Assembly: GCF_005080685.1 (NCBI RefSeq)
Contig: NZ_CP039371.1
Span: 1,984,001 to 2,048,000, forward strand
Direction of reading: 5' to 3'
Origin: Pseudomonas putida
GTDB taxonomy: Bacteria; Pseudomonadota; Gammaproteobacteria; Pseudomonadales; Pseudomonadaceae
DNA: 64,000 nucleotides
A model generated the notes under the pieces. That model was given only the letters and a program-made list of their open reading frames with translations. It was not told the origin of the DNA and ran no database searches. How positions within the stretch are numbered: position 1 is the first letter of the stretch; every line of letters starts with the position of its first letter. A program made the translations under genes and the position numbers. Positions 34,922 through 43,114 of the stretch are shown in pieces.

Positions 34922-36300
34922 GGGTGTCCTTTCAGGTGAGCGACAGGAGTGGTGGCCGGCTTGGCGGCCTTCTGGGCGGCTTCCCAGGCACGCAGGAAGT
35001 TGCCGCCCCAGAGCTTGGCGATGTCTTCGTCCGAGTAGCCGCGCTGCATCAGCTCGGCGGTGACGTTGCGGCTCTCGCCGACGTTCTGGTATCCGATCAC
35101 ACCGCCGCCGTCGTTGAAGTCCGAACTGATACCGACATGGTCGATACCGATCTTCTTCACCGCGTAGTCGATGGAGTCGACGTAGTCCGCCAGGGTCGCC
35201 TCTGGCTCCTGGCGCAGGATGTCGTAGAAGGGCGTGAGGAATTCGCCGAACTTCTTCTCCGACCAGATCGAGAACACAGGATCGGTGGTGGTGCCCATCT
35301 GCGTCTGGTTCTGCACGTCGGGCAGGCCGTAGCGAGCGCGCAGGTCGTTCATCCTGGCGATGGTTTCGCGGGAGAACGGCTTGAGGTACTTGGAATAGGC
35401 GACGATGTTGACCACACCGTCGGTGGCCTTGATGTTGGCGAGGTCGGCGTCGCTGAGGTTGCGGCGGATGTCCATCATGCCCTGCACGCCGGTGTGCGAG
35501 GCGATTACCGGGGCGCGGCTCAGGTGCGTGACCTGGGCCAGGGCCTGGCTGGACATTTGCGACACGTCGATGACGATGCCCAGGTCGTTGAGCTTGGCCA
35601 CGGCGCGGCGGCCGATGTCCGACAGGCCGCCCAAGGGGTCGACCGAGTCGCCGAGGAACGGCAGCGGGCGGGCGGAATCGACCCAGCTGTTGTTGCCCAC
35701 GTAGCCAGGGCCGAACACCCGCACCCCGCGCGCGGCCCACAGGTCGAGCTTGTCGATATCGTCGCCCAGGGGCGCTGCATTGAGCATGCTGATGACGATG
35801 GCGAACTTGCCTTCGCCCGCCAGGCGGCGGAAGTCCGCAGGGCTGTAGGCGATGCCGGCCTGGTTGGGGAAGTCGCGGGCGATGCCGGTGACGATCTTGT
35901 AGCGCACCTCCAGCTCGTTGGCCATGGCCGCCTGGAAACCCTCGGTAGGGCGGTGCGGCCAGTTGGGCCCGCTCCAGAACTCGGGCCACGACCAGATGGC
36001 GATGTTGGCGCCGCGCAGGCGCGCCTTGCCGGCCTTGACCAGGTCGAACTGGGTCGGGCCGTCGCGGTCGGCTTCGCGGCCTTCGCTGCCAAAGTTCAGT
36101 GGCACATCCAGGTGGGCGTCCAGCGCCAGGATGCGTTCTTGCAAGGCATTGGCGCGTTGCTCGATGTCGCGGCTGAAATGGGGCTTGGCCAGGTACACCC
36201 AGTACCACCAGGCACCGACGCCTGCGCCTGTCAGCAGAACAACCAAGACCACCAACCATGGCCACTTGCGCGATAGAACCCGGTGTTTCGTCATTGCCAT
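34918..36300 (-). CDS. pvdM: Pyoverdine maturation dipeptidase-like protein PvdM
   Basis: A 460-residue member of the renal-dipeptidase family with an N-terminal membrane anchor/signal (PWLVVLVVLLTGAGVGAWWY, residues 14-33), hence periplasmic. Metal-site elements seen: DAHLDVP (His-x-Asp), SHTGV and DHVGISSDFNDG. PvdM is needed for oxidation of ferribactin in the periplasm together with PvdP; its exact reaction is not settled. It is first in the minus-strand operon under the PvdS box at 36351-36374. Two ATGs (36300 and 36294) are possible and neither has a strong ribosome site; I keep the first. P. aeruginosa PvdM is about 448 residues. Confidence 0.9.
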   Translation of the reverse strand: MAMTKHRVLSRKWPWLVVLVVLLTGAGVGAWWYWVYLAKPHFSRDIEQRANALQERILALDAHLDVPLNFGSEGREADRDGPTQFDLVKAGKARLRGANIAIWSWPEFWSGPNWPHRPTEGFQAAMANELEVRYKIVTGIARDFPNQAGIAYSPADFRRLAGEGKFAIVISMLNAAPLGDDIDKLDLWAARGVRVFGPGYVGNNSWVDSARPLPFLGDSVDPLGGLSDIGRRAVAKLNDLGIVIDVSQMSSQALAQVTHLSRAPVIASHTGVQGMMDIRRNLSDADLANIKATDGVVNIVAYSKYLKPFSRETIARMNDLRARYGLPDVQNQTQMGTTTDPVFSIWSEKKFGEFLTPFYDILRQEPEATLADYVDSIDYAVKKIGIDHVGISSDFNDGGGVIGYQNVGESRNVTAELMQRGYSDEDIAKLWGGNFLRAWEAAQKAAKPATTPVAHLKGHP

Positions 36301-36350
36301 TTCGACCCGCTTTCAGGACGGCCCCATGCCGTTCGAACTTGTTGGGTGAA

Positions 36351-36374
36351 ACGAGCCGACGCGCGAAGAATTTA
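36351..36374 (-). promoter_or_regulatory. PvdS iron-starvation box for pvdM-pvdO-ptaA-pvdE-pvdF
   Basis: On the minus strand TAAAT (36374-36370), 16 bases, CGT (36353-36351). It lies 50 bases before the pvdM start. It is the only such box I find for the five minus-strand genes. Confidence 0.85.
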
Positions 36375-36382
36375 CAAATGCC

Positions 36383-36406
36383 TAAATCGCCTCGACAACC
36401 ATTCGT
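36383..36406 (+). promoter_or_regulatory. PvdS iron-starvation box for pvdP
   Basis: CTAAAT with TAAAT at 36383-36387, 16 bases, CGT at 36404-36406, 34 bases before the pvdP ATG. Only 8 bases separate it from the opposite-facing pvdM box, so two polymerases could hardly occupy both at once. Confidence 0.85.
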
Positions 36407-36440
36407 TTTCGCAGCAGTAGTCACGTAATGAGTACAGTGG

Positions 36441-38047
36441 ATGAAGGTGTCACGTCGAGGATTGCTGGCCGGTCTTGGGGCCGCCGGTGTACTGCTGCCC
36501 GCGGGTTATTACGCCCGGCAGAAATGGGTCGCGGCCCAGGAGGCCGAGCTCGCATCCGACGAGCCCACGGTGCAGGTCGCGGACTTGCCCAACGCGCTTT
36601 TGGGCGAACGCCTGGCCGGGATCTGGGACTGGCACTTGCTGGAGGGCGAGCAGGCGCTTGCCGAGCTGGCCGGCCACTGGAGCTGCTGCTGGACGTGGGC
36701 CAGGGCGCGCGGGCGGTGCGCGGCTTTCTCGGGGCGCCGCCGTATGGCGACGGCTTGCAGGTCTATGGCCCCTTGGCCGCAGAGCGCTTGCCCCATGTGC
36801 GTTTCAAGCTGGTGGCGGCGTCTGGCCAGGCGTATGACTGCGAGGCGGTGCTGGACGAGATCTGGACGGTGTGGAGCCAGGGCGGCGGCGAGGCGACGAT
36901 CAGTGGCCAGGTGCGACCGGCAGGCACCCAAGCCGGGTATTCCGGGCCTCAGGCACGTTTCGTCGCCAAGCGCCGGCCCTTCGTCCAGGCGCGTGAGCGG
37001 CTGGCCTATGTGCCTGAATTGCACGAGCGCCTGATCTCGCCAGGCTGGCGCTACTTTCACCAGCTATGGCACGCGGCCCGCGACCGCTGGCATCGCATCG
37101 ACGCGTCGCGCCGCCAGGCCGTCCGGGCTCTGGGTTGGCAGGCCGGGCCACTGGGCAAGGAACGCAATGCCCGTGGCCATGAGCGTCACAGCAACGGCTC
37201 GGGCGAGGACTTCTTGTTCATGCACCGGCACATGCTGCATGGCGTGCGCGAGGTCCAGGACCTGCGCTCGTGGCCGAGCATGCCGACCCCTCGGCCTTAT
37301 GTCAGCGAGAACGTCCAGGCGTTCGCCGACTACGTGAGCAACCGCAGCGGCTACAGCGTGCCACCGGGCTGGCAGGCCAATGGCGATGAACACTTCAATC
37401 AGTGGCTGTACCACATCAAGAGTCGTGAAGGTCTGTACGCCAATTTCCAGTTGTGGGAGTCGCAACTGCATGACCCGCAGTACCTCAGCACCCTGTGCCT
37501 GGGCGAGCTGGGCTCGCGCATCGAGTTGGGCATCCATGACTGGTTGCACATGCGCTGGTCGGCCATGGGCCGTGATCCGCAAAGCGGCTGGCCGATGCCG
37601 TATGCGCGGCGCAACTACGACTTCGCCGAACGCTGGTTCGCGGCCGACAATGATTTTCTCGGCGATCCGTTTTCTTCCCACGTGAACCCGGTGTTCTGGG
37701 CGTTCCATGGCTGGATCGACGACCGAATCAACGACTGGTTCCTGGCCCATGAGCAGGCGCATCCAGGTGAGGTGCGGCAACTCACCGTCAAGGGCATTCC
37801 CTGGTTCGCGCCGGGGCGCTGGGTATGCGTGGCCGATCCGTGGCTGGGGCCATCGAGCCAGGGTTGTGGTGCCTGGGGCAGGCCGAACGGGGGTGGCAGC
37901 GAACTGGACATCGAGACCATGAAGCTGGCGTTGCAGGTCATCTTCAGCCCCGAGCAGGAGGCCGATCGCCTGATGCAGCGCGTGCCCCAGCGCCGCCCGT
38001 GGTTCGCCCGCCACCTGGCGCGCGGCCCTCGCCGCGACGGCCTCTGA
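36441..38047 (+). pseudogene. pvdP: pvdP, periplasmic tyrosinase of chromophore maturation, frameshifted
   Basis: PvdP is the copper tyrosinase that oxidises ferribactin to the fluorescent dihydroquinoline. The frame from 36441 begins with a twin-arginine signal (MKVSRRGLLAGLGAAG) and runs to about AELAG near 36670. The rest (LELLLDVGQGARAVRG onward to the TGA at 38047) is one frame back. The 1607-nt span is one base short of a multiple of three. Restoring one C or G near 36670-36677 (gccggccactgg) gives 535 residues, close to the 544 of P. aeruginosa PvdP. Likely copper-site histidines lie in DFLFMHRHMLH, GIHDWLHMRW and FWAFHGWIDD. As written the protein cannot be made; a sequencing or assembly slip is at least as likely as a real mutation. 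A start upstream at 36428 gives an Arg/Gly-rich artefact. Confidence 0.85.
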
Positions 38048-38096
38048 AGGATGCCATCGGCGGTGGTTACCTCTCGGGGGAACCACCGCGACCTGC

Positions 38097-38546
38097 TCAG
38101 CCTTCGATGGTCAGGGAGCCCTTCATCAGGGTGGCGTGGAAGGGATAGGAGCAGAAGAACAGGTAGTCTTCACCCTTCTTCAGCTTCTGGGTGTCCAGGG
38201 TCACCGTCGCGGTTTCGCCGCCGCCAATCAGCTTGGTATGCGCCAGTACCCGGGTGTCCCCGGGTTTGATGTAGTCATTGCTTTCGCCGGCCTTGGCGCC
38301 GTCGTCGACCACCCCCTTGAGGTCATCCTTTTTACTCAGCACCCAGTTATGGCCCATGACGTTCTTCGGCAGGGTGCCTGGGTGTTCCAGGGTCACCTGA
38401 AACTGCTTGCAGCTGGCAGGTACGGCGATGGTCTTGAGGTCGTAGGTCATCTGATCGGTGCCATGGATGGTCACCGAGCACTGGGCGTCGGCAAACGCGA
38501 AACCGGAAAGCGTCAGTGCAGCCAGGGCTGCGGCAGTGCGAAGCAT
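38097..38546 (-). CDS. azu: Azurin, periplasmic blue copper protein
   Basis: A 149-residue precursor: signal peptide of about 19-20 residues (ending SGFAFA), then the mature cupredoxin starting near [10 protein letters not shown]. It keeps the type-1 copper ligands: Gly-His in MGHNW, then Cys, His and Met in [14 protein letters not shown], and the two disulfide cysteines (QCSV and ASCKQF). It carries electrons in the periplasm between respiratory-chain donors and acceptors. TGGAGAT precedes the ATG. The gene is convergent with pvdP, with a small hairpin without T tract at 38060-38089 between them. The 280-bp upstream region to bcsE contains no other gene and no promoter I can name. Confidence 0.96.
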   Translation of the reverse strand: MLRTAAALAALTLSGFAFADAQCSVTIHGTDQMTYDLKTIAVPASCKQFQVTLEHPGTLPKNVMGHNWVLSKKDDLKGVVDDGAKAGESNDYIKPGDTRVLAHTKLIGGGETATVTLDTQKLKKGEDYLFFCSYPFHATLMKGSLTIEG

Positions 38547-38828
38547 GGTCTATCTCCAGAAATGAACGGGCGGCGTTGTCGAACACCGGCCTAAGCATGA
38601 CGAAGCCCGGTGGCGACGCTTTAGCGAAAAAGGGCCGGACGCCGCAGGCGATCGACCGCCGGCACCTGCGTCAATCCGCCGCGACAGCGCCTCTACACCG
38701 CCCGCTGCAATGCAAAGCGCAGGAATACGTCTACATTCATCTGGGTAACGGAACTTGTTAGCCGCATCTGCTTTCGCAGAGGACCTTGCGGCGTCTGGAC
38801 GGATCTTGCCATCTGGAGGTGGCCCGCT

Positions 38829-40370
38829 TTGTTTGCATCGACCCTGGCCGTACCCGGGCTGCCCGAGAGACAAGCGGGCATGCGCGTCGGTGGCCTTTAC
38901 TGGCTGACTTGCGAAACCCAGGAAACCGCCGACCGCCTGAGTCGTCAGGTGCTCGCCGCGCAGCCTGTTTCGGTGCGCGCGGTGCTGGTCAATGCCGCAG
39001 GTTCCGCCCGTGACCTGGTCGCGGCCATCGACCCCGCGCAAGGGCCTGGCCGACTCGGGCTGTTCGATCTCAAACCGCAGGACCCGGTACCGATGATCCT
39101 GGCCCTGCTCAAGGACGTGCCGCGGGTGCGCGGCGGCAATCGAGCGCTGTGGGTCGTGCGCGTGTCGCTCAAGGGCTGGGACGAGATGGTCGCCGAATCG
39201 CTGGCCACTTGGTGCCGGCGCGCCCAGGCCTGGTTGGCGCGGGTGCAAAGCACCCTGTTGGTGGTGGGCGACCAGCCGCCGCCGGCGCTGTTCGACATGC
39301 TGCTGCGCTACAACGACAGCGTCTCCGGTGTAGGGCAGATCTACATCACCCAAGGTGCACGGCACCTGCTGCAGCACTTCTGGAGCAACGAAGCCGGGGT
39401 CAACGGCCCCCACGACTACCTGATGCCGCTCGAAGGCGACAACCTGCGGGCCATGGAGGTGCCTCAGGCCGAAGACGTGCCGCCGACCGCCGACGACCAG
39501 CGCCTGGTGCTCGCGCAAGCCGCGGCCCTGGGCGGTGAACCACGGCCGACCAAGTTCTGGCAGTTGTTCGAGGAAGACGATGCGTTCATCGAACGGGCCC
39601 TGCAGGCCCAGGTGGCGACGGTGGTGTTCGCCCTCACCAGCAACGGCCAGGTGCCGGCGCTCGCCAGCGAGCTGTATCGACTGCGCAAGCATTGCGGCCG
39701 CTCGCTGAAACTGCTGGTGCGCGAGATGCTGCCCACCCTGCGACAGAATGACGAACAACTGTTGCTGGCCAATGGTGCCAACCTGGTCGTGCCGGCCGGT
39801 ACGGCATTCCTGCGCTTTCTCACCCTGCTGCGCTCCATCCAAGGGCATCACTGGCGTCGTGACCTGGCCGATGAGCCGTCGGCGGTACTGCAGCGTCTGC
39901 GACCTTTGCCGGTGCGCGGCGCTGTGTCGCCCAAGGCCTTTGCCGCTGCGGTGAAGAAAATGACCGACAACACGGCCGGTACCGAGGTGCGCAATCAGCT
40001 GTTGCGCCTTAAACCGCTGCCGGCGCTGCAAGGTGAACAGTTGATGCAGCAATTGGCATTGCGCCGCAATGGCGACATCGCCTGCGTCGCCGGTGGCCAG
40101 CTTTACCTGTTCCTGTTCGCCTGCAGCGAGGCGGCGCTCGATGCGGCGCTGCGCAATGTGCTGCGCCTGCCCTGGCAAGAACTGCTGGCCGGTTTCGACA
40201 TCCTCACGCCCTACAGCGTGTTGCCGGGCAAGCAGTTTCTGTCCGATCGGGCGCCCGCCGAGCGGTTGCCACCTGCTCCGGCCCAGGATGACGAGGAGAA
40301 CGCCAAGGCCGTGTTCCAGGCCCTGCGACCGACGCCAGCGAGGTTGGACAGCCTGGAGGTACGCCGATGA
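38829..40370 (+). CDS. bcsE: Cellulose biosynthesis c-di-GMP-binding protein BcsE
   Basis: A 513-residue cytoplasmic protein of the BcsE family, which binds cyclic di-GMP through a GGDEF-like (GIL) domain. The conserved RxGD is seen as RRNGD near residue 415. BcsE is needed for full cellulose output and works with BcsF/BcsG. I choose the TTG start at 38829 because GGAGG (38815-38819) sits nine bases ahead. The nearest ATG (38880) would cut into the sequence before VGGLYWLTC and has no such site. It is the first gene of a nine-gene co-directional operon; its stop overlaps the bcsF start (ATGA). Confidence 0.9.
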   Translation: MFASTLAVPGLPERQAGMRVGGLYWLTCETQETADRLSRQVLAAQPVSVRAVLVNAAGSARDLVAAIDPAQGPGRLGLFDLKPQDPVPMILALLKDVPRVRGGNRALWVVRVSLKGWDEMVAESLATWCRRAQAWLARVQSTLLVVGDQPPPALFDMLLRYNDSVSGVGQIYITQGARHLLQHFWSNEAGVNGPHDYLMPLEGDNLRAMEVPQAEDVPPTADDQRLVLAQAAALGGEPRPTKFWQLFEEDDAFIERALQAQVATVVFALTSNGQVPALASELYRLRKHCGRSLKLLVREMLPTLRQNDEQLLLANGANLVVPAGTAFLRFLTLLRSIQGHHWRRDLADEPSAVLQRLRPLPVRGAVSPKAFAAAVKKMTDNTAGTEVRNQLLRLKPLPALQGEQLMQQLALRRNGDIACVAGGQLYLFLFACSEAALDAALRNVLRLPWQELLAGFDILTPYSVLPGKQFLSDRAPAERLPPAPAQDDEENAKAVFQALRPTPARLDSLEVRR

Positions 40371-40582
40371 CCCAGGAGTTGCTGCTTTGGGTGATCGGCC
40401 TGACCGCGCTGCTGACCGCGCCGGCAGCCATGCTCGCCTTCGCCCTGTTCCAGCACCTGGCACCTTGGCTGCGCCGACAACTGCCGACCCGCCACCTGGT
40501 CGGGCGCGGTTGGCGCCGGGTGACCGCGACCACCCCCCAGGCCGATGCACCGGGCGCCACGCAGGAGCGGCTGCATGAGTGA
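40367..40582 (+). CDS. bcsF: Cellulose biosynthesis small membrane protein BcsF
   Basis: A 71-residue protein with one N-terminal membrane helix (LLLWVIGLTALLTAPAAMLA) and a basic, Pro-rich tail. Length and position between bcsE and bcsG match BcsF, the inner-membrane partner that holds BcsE at the membrane and supports BcsG. It overlaps bcsE by four bases and bcsG by eight, so it is translationally coupled to both. Confidence 0.85.
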   Translation: MTQELLLWVIGLTALLTAPAAMLAFALFQHLAPWLRRQLPTRHLVGRGWRRVTATTPQADAPGATQERLHE

Positions 40583-42170
40583 AGCCCTGGCCGCGCGCAA
40601 GGGGGTGCATTGGCCGGAGCTTGGGCACTGGAATCTGTATTTCCTGGCCAAGTTCGTGCTGCTGTGGATGGGCCTGCTCGACTTCAACGCATTGCTCAAC
40701 CTGCTGTTCGCTACCGGCCTGCTGCTGCCGTTGCCAGGTGTGTGGCTGCCGCGCCTGCGCCAGGTGATCGCCGTGCCGCTGGGCGTTGCGCTGTTCTACA
40801 AGGACACCTGGTACCCGCCGTTCCGCCGGCTGTTCGAGCAGTCCGAGGTGCTGGCGTTTTCCTGGGCCTACGTGGCCGACCTGCTCAGCCGCTTCGTCAA
40901 CTGGGACGTGGTCGGGATCATCCTCGCCCTGGTGCTGGCCTACCTGTTCATCGCTCCCTGGCTACGCCTGACCCTGCTCAACGTCACGCTGCTGCTGTGG
41001 GTGTACCTGGCCGGGGCGCTGCCGGCGGTCGCCCCCAGTGCGGTGGCGGTGGCCAATGCCGATGGTACCCAGGGCTCGGCCAGCGGACCGGCCAGCAGCA
41101 ACGCCATCGACGATTTCCTGGACCAGTTCTACCGCGACCAGGCTGGCAAGGTGTCGCGCTTCCCGGCACGCAGCGACAAGGGCGAGCCGTTCGACCTGCT
41201 GGTGCTCAACGTCTGCTCGCTGGCCTGGGACGACCTGGAAGACGCCGGCATGCGCGACAACGCCTTGTTCCGGCGCATGAACATCGTCTTCGACAACTTC
41301 AACTCGGCCACCTCCTACAGTGGCCCGGCCGCTATCCGGATGCTGCGTGCCAGTTGCGGCCAGCCGCATCATGTCGACCTCTACGAGCCGGCCAACGAGC
41401 AGTGCATGCTGTTCGACAACCTCGCCAAGCTCGGCTACAGCCCTGAGCTGATGCTCAACCACAATGGTCCGATCACCCGCAAGTACCTGACCTTCCTCGC
41501 CGGCCAGCACCTGCCGGAGCGGCTGATGGACAGCGACGACTTCCCGGCGGCGCTCAAGGCCTACGATGGCGCCAACATCGCCCGCGACCAGGACATCCTG
41601 CAGGCCTGGTGGCAGCACCGGCTCAAGGAGCAGAAACCGGCCATTTCGCTGTTCTACAACACCATCACCCTGCACGACGGCAACCGCATCACCAACCCCG
41701 ACGGCAGCACCCGGCGGGCGTCGTTCCAGGAACGGGCGAAAACCTTCCTCAACGACATCGACGACTTCATCAGCCTGATGCAGCAGAGCGGCCGCCGCGT
41801 GGCCCTGGTCTTCGTGCCCGAGCACGGCGCCGCGGTGCATGGTGACCGCATGCAGATTTCCGGCATGCGCGAGATTCCTTCGCGCTCGATCACCCACGTG
41901 CCGGTGGGTATCAAGCTGATCAACATGGGCGAGGACGACTCCCAGGGGCCGCTGCACGTGACCACGCAAACCAGCTACCTGGCTGTCTCCGAAGTGGTTT
42001 CGCGGCTGTATGCGCAGCAGGGTGGGGCGCTCGACCTGCCCGCGCTGATCCACGACCTGCCGACCACCGCCCCGGTTTCGGAGAACTCCGACTCGGCGGT
42101 GGTGGAGTTCCAGGGCTTGCCCTATGTGAAGCTCAAGGGCCAGTCGCAGTGGATGCCGTATCCGAAATGA
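40575..42170 (+). CDS. bcsG: Cellulose phosphoethanolamine transferase BcsG
   Basis: A 531-residue inner-membrane enzyme. Hydrophobic segments cover roughly residues 20-150, followed by a periplasmic alkaline-phosphatase-fold domain that moves phosphoethanolamine from lipid onto nascent cellulose. Key elements seen: Cys in LVLNVCSLAWDD, the Tyr-Ser nucleophile in SATSYSGPAAIRML, the second Cys in RASCGQ, and the Glu-His pair in VPEHGAAVHGD. I use the ATG at 40575 (AGGAG seven bases ahead) instead of one 30 bases upstream, which lies deeper inside bcsF. Its presence means the polymer made here is probably phosphoethanolamine cellulose rather than plain cellulose. Confidence 0.93.
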   Translation: MSEALAARKGVHWPELGHWNLYFLAKFVLLWMGLLDFNALLNLLFATGLLLPLPGVWLPRLRQVIAVPLGVALFYKDTWYPPFRRLFEQSEVLAFSWAYVADLLSRFVNWDVVGIILALVLAYLFIAPWLRLTLLNVTLLLWVYLAGALPAVAPSAVAVANADGTQGSASGPASSNAIDDFLDQFYRDQAGKVSRFPARSDKGEPFDLLVLNVCSLAWDDLEDAGMRDNALFRRMNIVFDNFNSATSYSGPAAIRMLRASCGQPHHVDLYEPANEQCMLFDNLAKLGYSPELMLNHNGPITRKYLTFLAGQHLPERLMDSDDFPAALKAYDGANIARDQDILQAWWQHRLKEQKPAISLFYNTITLHDGNRITNPDGSTRRASFQERAKTFLNDIDDFISLMQQSGRRVALVFVPEHGAAVHGDRMQISGMREIPSRSITHVPVGIKLINMGEDDSQGPLHVTTQTSYLAVSEVVSRLYAQQGGALDLPALIHDLPTTAPVSENSDSAVVEFQGLPYVKLKGQSQWMPYPK

Positions 42171-42188
42171 CTCTGTGAAGGAGCCTAC

Positions 42189-42389
42189 ATGGAACCTGAT
42201 GATCGCCTGCAAGGCAGCGATGACATCGCCCAGCTCAAGGAGCGCCTGGGTGATGAGGGATTGCGTTACCACGACATTACCCGTGCAGCCGAACTGCGAG
42301 CGGTGTGCGCGCGCTGGCCGTTGTTGGCGGAAAGCGAGGGGCTGGCCATGCTCGACGCGCCCGCGCCCGACGGGACGTTCGCCGCATGA
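42189..42389 (+). CDS. bcsR: Cellulose biosynthesis regulator BcsR
   Basis: A 66-residue protein whose middle (LRYHDITRAAELRAVCARWPLLAE) matches the E. coli BcsR pattern DYADI-x5-L-x5-RWPLLAE. BcsR pairs with BcsQ at the cytoplasmic face of the synthase. AAGGAG lies five bases before the ATG. The stop overlaps the bcsQ start (ATGA). The gene is short enough to be missed by automatic calling. Confidence 0.88.
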   Translation: MEPDDRLQGSDDIAQLKERLGDEGLRYHDITRAAELRAVCARWPLLAESEGLAMLDAPAPDGTFAA

Positions 42390-43114
42390 CGGTGCTGGCG
42401 CTCAGCGGGGTGCGTGGCGGCGTCGGCACCACGTCGCTGGTGGCGGCGCTGGGGTTTGCCCTGCGCCGGCTGGGGCAGCGGGTGCTGCTGCTGGACCTGT
42501 GCCCGCAAAACCTGCTGCGGCTGCATTGTAACCATGCCTTGCAGGCTACCGAGGGCTGGGCCCGTGCGGAGTGTGATGGTCAGCTCTGGAGCGAGCCGTT
42601 GCTGCAGGTGGCCGACGAACTCTATTTGCTGCCCCACGGGCGGCTCGAGGCAGCAGAGCTGGGCCAAATGGGCCAAGCCCATGGCGCTGGCGCAGCGCTT
42701 TGGCCACAGCGCCTGGGCCAGTTGCGCCGGCACTTCGACTGGTTGTTGCTCGACCTTCCCGCAGCAGTGCCGGGGTTGGCCATGCCGGGCTTGGGCGGTG
42801 AGGTCGAATACCTGCGTGTGCTCGAGGCCGATGCGGCCTGCCACGCCTTGCTCAGCCTGGACATGGCGGGGCAGGGCACCTTGCTGTTGAATCGCTTCGA
42901 CCCGATCAGCCCCTTGCAGCGCGACCTGTTGCTGCTCTGGCGTGAGCGCTTCGGCGCACGCCTGGCGCCGCAAGTGGTGCACCGCGATGAAGCCATGGCC
43001 GGCGCGCTGGCCTGGAAAAGCCCGCTGGGGCACTACGCCGGCGATTCCCTGGCCGCCCGGGATGTCGGCAGCCTGGCCACCTGGTGCATCGGCCAGTGGG
43101 GGGCGGTGCGATGA
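42386..43114 (+). CDS. bcsQ: Cellulose synthase-associated ParA/MinD-type ATPase BcsQ
   Basis: A 242-residue P-loop protein: deviant Walker A SGVRGGVGTTSLVA at residues 7-20, LLLDLCPQN and a FDWLLLDLPA Walker-B-like segment. BcsQ locates the cellulose synthase, often at the pole, and with BcsR stabilises BcsA. The open frame extends upstream to 42305 through bcsR, but the coupled ATG at 42386 puts the Walker motif at the normal N-terminal position. The stop overlaps the bcsA start (ATGA). Confidence 0.9.
   Translation: MTVLALSGVRGGVGTTSLVAALGFALRRLGQRVLLLDLCPQNLLRLHCNHALQATEGWARAECDGQLWSEPLLQVADELYLLPHGRLEAAELGQMGQAHGAGAALWPQRLGQLRRHFDWLLLDLPAAVPGLAMPGLGGEVEYLRVLEADAACHALLSLDMAGQGTLLLNRFDPISPLQRDLLLLWRERFGARLAPQVVHRDEAMAGALAWKSPLGHYAGDSLAARDVGSLATWCIGQWGAVR

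Noticed and set aside
34043..36424. A 793-residue pvdM-pvdO fusion protein
   Set aside because: Only the last 292 codons (pvdO) are in a coding frame. The first part is pvdM read out of frame (Arg/Pro/Gly-rich), and pvdM is intact in its own frame with a 4-base overlap.
36641..36700. Programmed -1 frameshifting in pvdP
   Set aside because: There is no slippery heptamer of the X-XXY-YYZ type and no reason for the family to use recoding; a lost base explains it better. The same holds for bcsA and bcsC.
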